Of a stretch of 64,000 nucleotides of DNA, positions 61,544 to 64,000 are shown one piece after another. The DNA comes from Xanthocytophaga flava (lineage in GTDB: Bacteria; Bacteroidota; Bacteroidia; Cytophagales; 172606-1): the NCBI GenBank assembly GCA_030068525.1, contig JASJOS010000017.1:124001-188000 (forward strand), in the 5' to 3' direction. Position 1 is the stretch's first letter; every line of letters begins with the position of its first letter. A program made the translations under genes and the position numbers. Below the pieces are notes generated by a model. The model was not told where the DNA came from and did not search any database. It saw only the letters and a list, made by a program, of their open reading frames with translations.

Positions 61544-63001
61544 ATGAAAGAATTCGTTTTACAAAACAATGTACAGGGGAATAGCCTCAGCATAACTAAT
61601 TATGCATGGTCAAAGGCTAATTCTGCGGTTGATACCCGGAGTAATGAGTGGGGCCGATTTTTGTTATTAGGTATTGAATCGCTTATTATTTATGGTGTAT
61701 TCAAATTTCTGCTGGATCTGCACCCTGCCCGCACTGTACACCTCAAAATTACGTACCCACTTATTGCCCTTGTTTTTTGTCTGGCCTGGTGGGTGTTTGC
61801 GTTTTTGCCCAGTAAGTCCTATCTGAAAAGAGGTTTCTCCTTTAAAGAAGGAATTTCTTTTTCGAACCTTTGGGGACCACTGCTGCTTCATGGCAGTATG
61901 GTAGGACTGATACTGTCTGCTCTTCGGTTGCCGATTGGCTATTATCCATTTTTCATTCAAAGTTATCTGGGAATTATTGTTCTTTTGATTGTTGCCCGTG
62001 GTATCTATCAGGTATCCTATCAGAAAGGACTGCAACTGGCTTCAGGAAAATTTGTGGTAGTGAGTAGTGGTATTTATAGTCAGGAACTAGTTAACAAACT
62101 GACACGAAAGTGGGGAGAAAGTAAATTTGCCGGAAGCTTTGATCATCTGGTTGACCCGAACAAAGACTTTGAAGAAGAGTTTCAGAAATTTAGAGAATAT
62201 TGCATTGAACATCAGATTCAGCATATTTTTATCAGCTTGCCCGCTCATCAGCAGGAACAGGTAGAAGCCATTTCACACTTTGCAGGTCAATGTTTTATCC
62301 GGTGTCTGATACTACCTAATTCAGGATATATCTGGCCAGAACAAAAAAACATTTGTTACGTAGGTGATCTGGTGGTGTGCGATCAATGGTTGCATCCATT
62401 GCAGAATAAATTCAATACAATCCTGAAGCGCATCTTTGATATAGTGTTTTCGCTGATGGTGATTGTATTTATATTCTCCTGGCTGATACCCATTATTGCA
62501 CTGGCAGTAAAACTGTCTTCTCCAGGTCCTATATTTTTTGTGCAGCATCGGCCTGGCAAACGGAACAAGGCATTCAAATGTCTGAAATTCCGTACCATGC
62601 GTGTTAATAATCAATCAGAAGTTCAGGCTACTTTCAAAGATCCTCGTGTCACTGCTGTAGGGCAGTTTCTACGTAAGACCAGTCTGGATGAACTACCCCA
62701 GTTTTTTAATGTACTTGTAGGTGATATGTCTATTGTAGGACCCCGGCCTAATATGGTTAGTCAGCTAGAGTACTATTCCAAATTGATTCCAGAGTATCCT
62801 TTGCGACATGCTGTAGCCCCTGGTATTACAGGTTATGCGCAGGTAAAAGGATACCGAGGCGAAACCAGAGAGCTATATCTGATGCAGAAGCGGGTTGATT
62901 TTGACCTGGCCTATATCAGAAAATGGAATTTCTTGTTTGACATCAAGATCATATTCCTCACAGTGAAGAACATGATAGTAGGTGAGAAATTTGCCTATTA
63001 A
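61544..63001 (+). CDS. Undecaprenyl-phosphate sugar phosphotransferase (WcaJ-like)
   Basis: About 485 residues from ATG 61544, normal for WcaJ-type proteins; a GTG at 61346 would add 66 unrelated residues. Four N-terminal membrane helices (about 40-165) precede a Rossmann-like cytosolic part (about 180-275), a fifth helix (about 300-322) and the transferase domain: [36 protein letters not shown] and [13 protein letters not shown]. It puts the first sugar phosphate, usually glucose or galactose, onto undecaprenyl phosphate to start exopolysaccharide synthesis. Confidence 0.93.
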   Translation: MKEFVLQNNVQGNSLSITNYAWSKANSAVDTRSNEWGRFLLLGIESLIIYGVFKFLLDLHPARTVHLKITYPLIALVFCLAWWVFAFLPSKSYLKRGFSFKEGISFSNLWGPLLLHGSMVGLILSALRLPIGYYPFFIQSYLGIIVLLIVARGIYQVSYQKGLQLASGKFVVVSSGIYSQELVNKLTRKWGESKFAGSFDHLVDPNKDFEEEFQKFREYCIEHQIQHIFISLPAHQQEQVEAISHFAGQCFIRCLILPNSGYIWPEQKNICYVGDLVVCDQWLHPLQNKFNTILKRIFDIVFSLMVIVFIFSWLIPIIALAVKLSSPGPIFFVQHRPGKRNKAFKCLKFRTMRVNNQSEVQATFKDPRVTAVGQFLRKTSLDELPQFFNVLVGDMSIVGPRPNMVSQLEYYSKLIPEYPLRHAVAPGITGYAQVKGYRGETRELYLMQKRVDFDLAYIRKWNFLFDIKIIFLTVKNMIVGEKFAY

Positions 63002-63032
63002 TAAATCTATGTAGTCAATTTTTCCTTTACTT

Positions 63033-64000
63033 ATGACCAATACAAAACTTTTAGTCACTGGTGGATCTGGATTCATCGGGACTAATCTGATAACCTATTG
63101 CCTGAAACATGGTATTGATGTAATAAATGTTGACTGGAATCCGCCTTTGGATGTGTCGCATAAACCACACTGGATCAATTGCGACATTTTAGATCAGGAT
63201 GCCCTGCAAAAAGTATTTTCTGATTACCAACCCACACATGTAGTACATCTGGCTGCGCGTGCTGATACAGATGAACAACAGGATATGGCTGCCTATCTTC
63301 AGAATACCGAGGGTACACGACATGTACTGGAATGTGTTAAGAACACGCCTTCAATAGAACGGCTTATCGTAACTTCTACACAGTTTGTATGTCAGCCGGG
63401 CTATTATCCGCAACATGATGAAGATTATAATCCTGTTAATCTGTATGGGATGACTAAAATCCTGACAGAACAATTTACCCGTCACGCTTCCTTGTCCTGT
63501 TCCTGGACCATTATTCGTCCTACAACCATCTGGGGACCGTGGTCTTTACGGTATCGGGATGTTTTCTTTAAGACACTGAAGTCTGGTCTGTATTTCCATC
63601 CTTCCAAAGAAAATGTTATCCGATCCTATGGATATGTAAATAATGTAGTCTTTCAGATTATGCAGATATTGACTTTGGAAGAAGAAAAAGTGAATGGTAA
63701 GGTTTTCTATGTAGGCGATGAGCCGTTTGAACTAAAAGAATGGGTAAATACAGTTTCTCAGGTTCTGACAGGCAAAAAAGTAAATATAATCCCTACAGGA
63801 CTGGTAAAAACTATGGCTAGTATTGGGGATATTCTCACTGCCTTTAAAATTCGTTTTCCAATTACCAGTGGACGCTTTCGAAGTATGACCAGTAGTTATG
63901 TGACTCCTATGGATGACACCATTAATGTATTGGGTAAAGCTCCATATTCTATCCAACAGGGAGTAGAAGAAACTATAAACTGGTATAAAACCATCAGTGC
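63033..64000 (+). CDS. NAD-dependent epimerase/dehydratase (partial, 3' end outside)
   Basis: Open from ATG 63033 to the window end, 322 codons with no stop. It is an extended SDR: KLLVTGGSGFIGTNL glycine motif, HVVHLAARADT, catalytic Tyr/Lys in NLYGMTKIL, and IIRPTTIWGPW. It acts on a nucleotide sugar, probably as an epimerase, dehydratase or reductase. It starts 31 bp after the WcaJ-like gene and belongs to the same operon. Few residues are probably missing at the end. Confidence 0.9.
   Translation, partial: MTNTKLLVTGGSGFIGTNLITYCLKHGIDVINVDWNPPLDVSHKPHWINCDILDQDALQKVFSDYQPTHVVHLAARADTDEQQDMAAYLQNTEGTRHVLECVKNTPSIERLIVTSTQFVCQPGYYPQHDEDYNPVNLYGMTKILTEQFTRHASLSCSWTIIRPTTIWGPWSLRYRDVFFKTLKSGLYFHPSKENVIRSYGYVNNVVFQIMQILTLEEEKVNGKVFYVGDEPFELKEWVNTVSQVLTGKKVNIIPTGLVKTMASIGDILTAFKIRFPITSGRFRSMTSSYVTPMDDTINVLGKAPYSIQQGVEETINWYKTIS

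Overview
The window (about 40% GC by eye) comes from a member of the phylum Bacteroidota, most likely order Cytophagales. The evidence is a Sus-type starch locus with SusD, SusE, GH13 and GH97, many lipoproteins with short lipobox signals, promoters of the Bacteroidota TTG-N(17-23)-TAnnTTTG type, many AraC and LytTR regulators, and few Shine-Dalgarno sequences. The order is inferred from gene content and style; only the phylum is firm. No tRNA, rRNA, transposase, integrase or CRISPR locus was found.

Layout. 1-5024: the 3' end of a starch/alpha-glucan utilisation locus (SusD end, SusE-like binding lipoprotein, GH13 amylase lipoprotein, GH97 alpha-glucosidase). 5.3-13.5 kb: mixed genes, including a bicupin, a crotonase with an AraC regulator, small secreted proteins, and a 5'-nucleotidase split into two genes. 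13.5-17.7 kb: OmpA-type lipoprotein, ClC transporter, HTTM-like membrane protein. 18.3-25.2 kb: two SDR oxidoreductases, a DoxX-like protein, an NTF2-like protein, an NmrA-like reductase, then an AraC regulator and a 769-residue GAF protein. 26.3-28.4 kb: YcaQ-type glycosylase and an NrtR-like NUDIX protein. 28.5-37.4 kb: a surface-polysaccharide operon (UDP-GlcNAc 2-epimerase, three glycosyltransferases, a Wzy/ligase-like protein, a polytopic protein, a bi-domain dehydrogenase). 37.5-42.2 kb: housekeeping genes (TPR protein, ribH, aspartate kinase, serS). 42.3-52.9 kb: PRC-barrel, Kelch lipoprotein, two-component sensors, msrB, AraC/GyrI. 52.9-54.0 kb: a Tdi1-like immunity protein beside an unusual carrier-like protein with permuted acyl-carrier halves. 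54.5-60.5 kb: lipoproteins, a DUF5694-like protein, PAP2 phosphatase, and a pirin/extradiol-dioxygenase pair. 61.5-64.0 kb: the start of a second exopolysaccharide operon (WcaJ-like sugar transferase, SDR epimerase cut by the window end).

The most unusual content lies between genes. (1) Two paralogous arrays (about 6951-7230 and 51936-52327) are built on an almost strict 28-bp period. Each unit is a 16-bp near-palindrome assembled from a small set of 6-bp half-sites, plus a 12-bp linker. Both arrays sit between convergent genes, and the unit order is conserved with one extra unit in the second. (2) Four copies of a dispersed element with terminal inverted repeats lie between 46.4 and 57.1 kb in both orientations. 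Three are exactly 112 bp (4 x 28), and in two copies its end module is repeated upstream at a 28-bp step. One copy directly precedes the second array. These look like a modular intergenic repeat system of unknown function.
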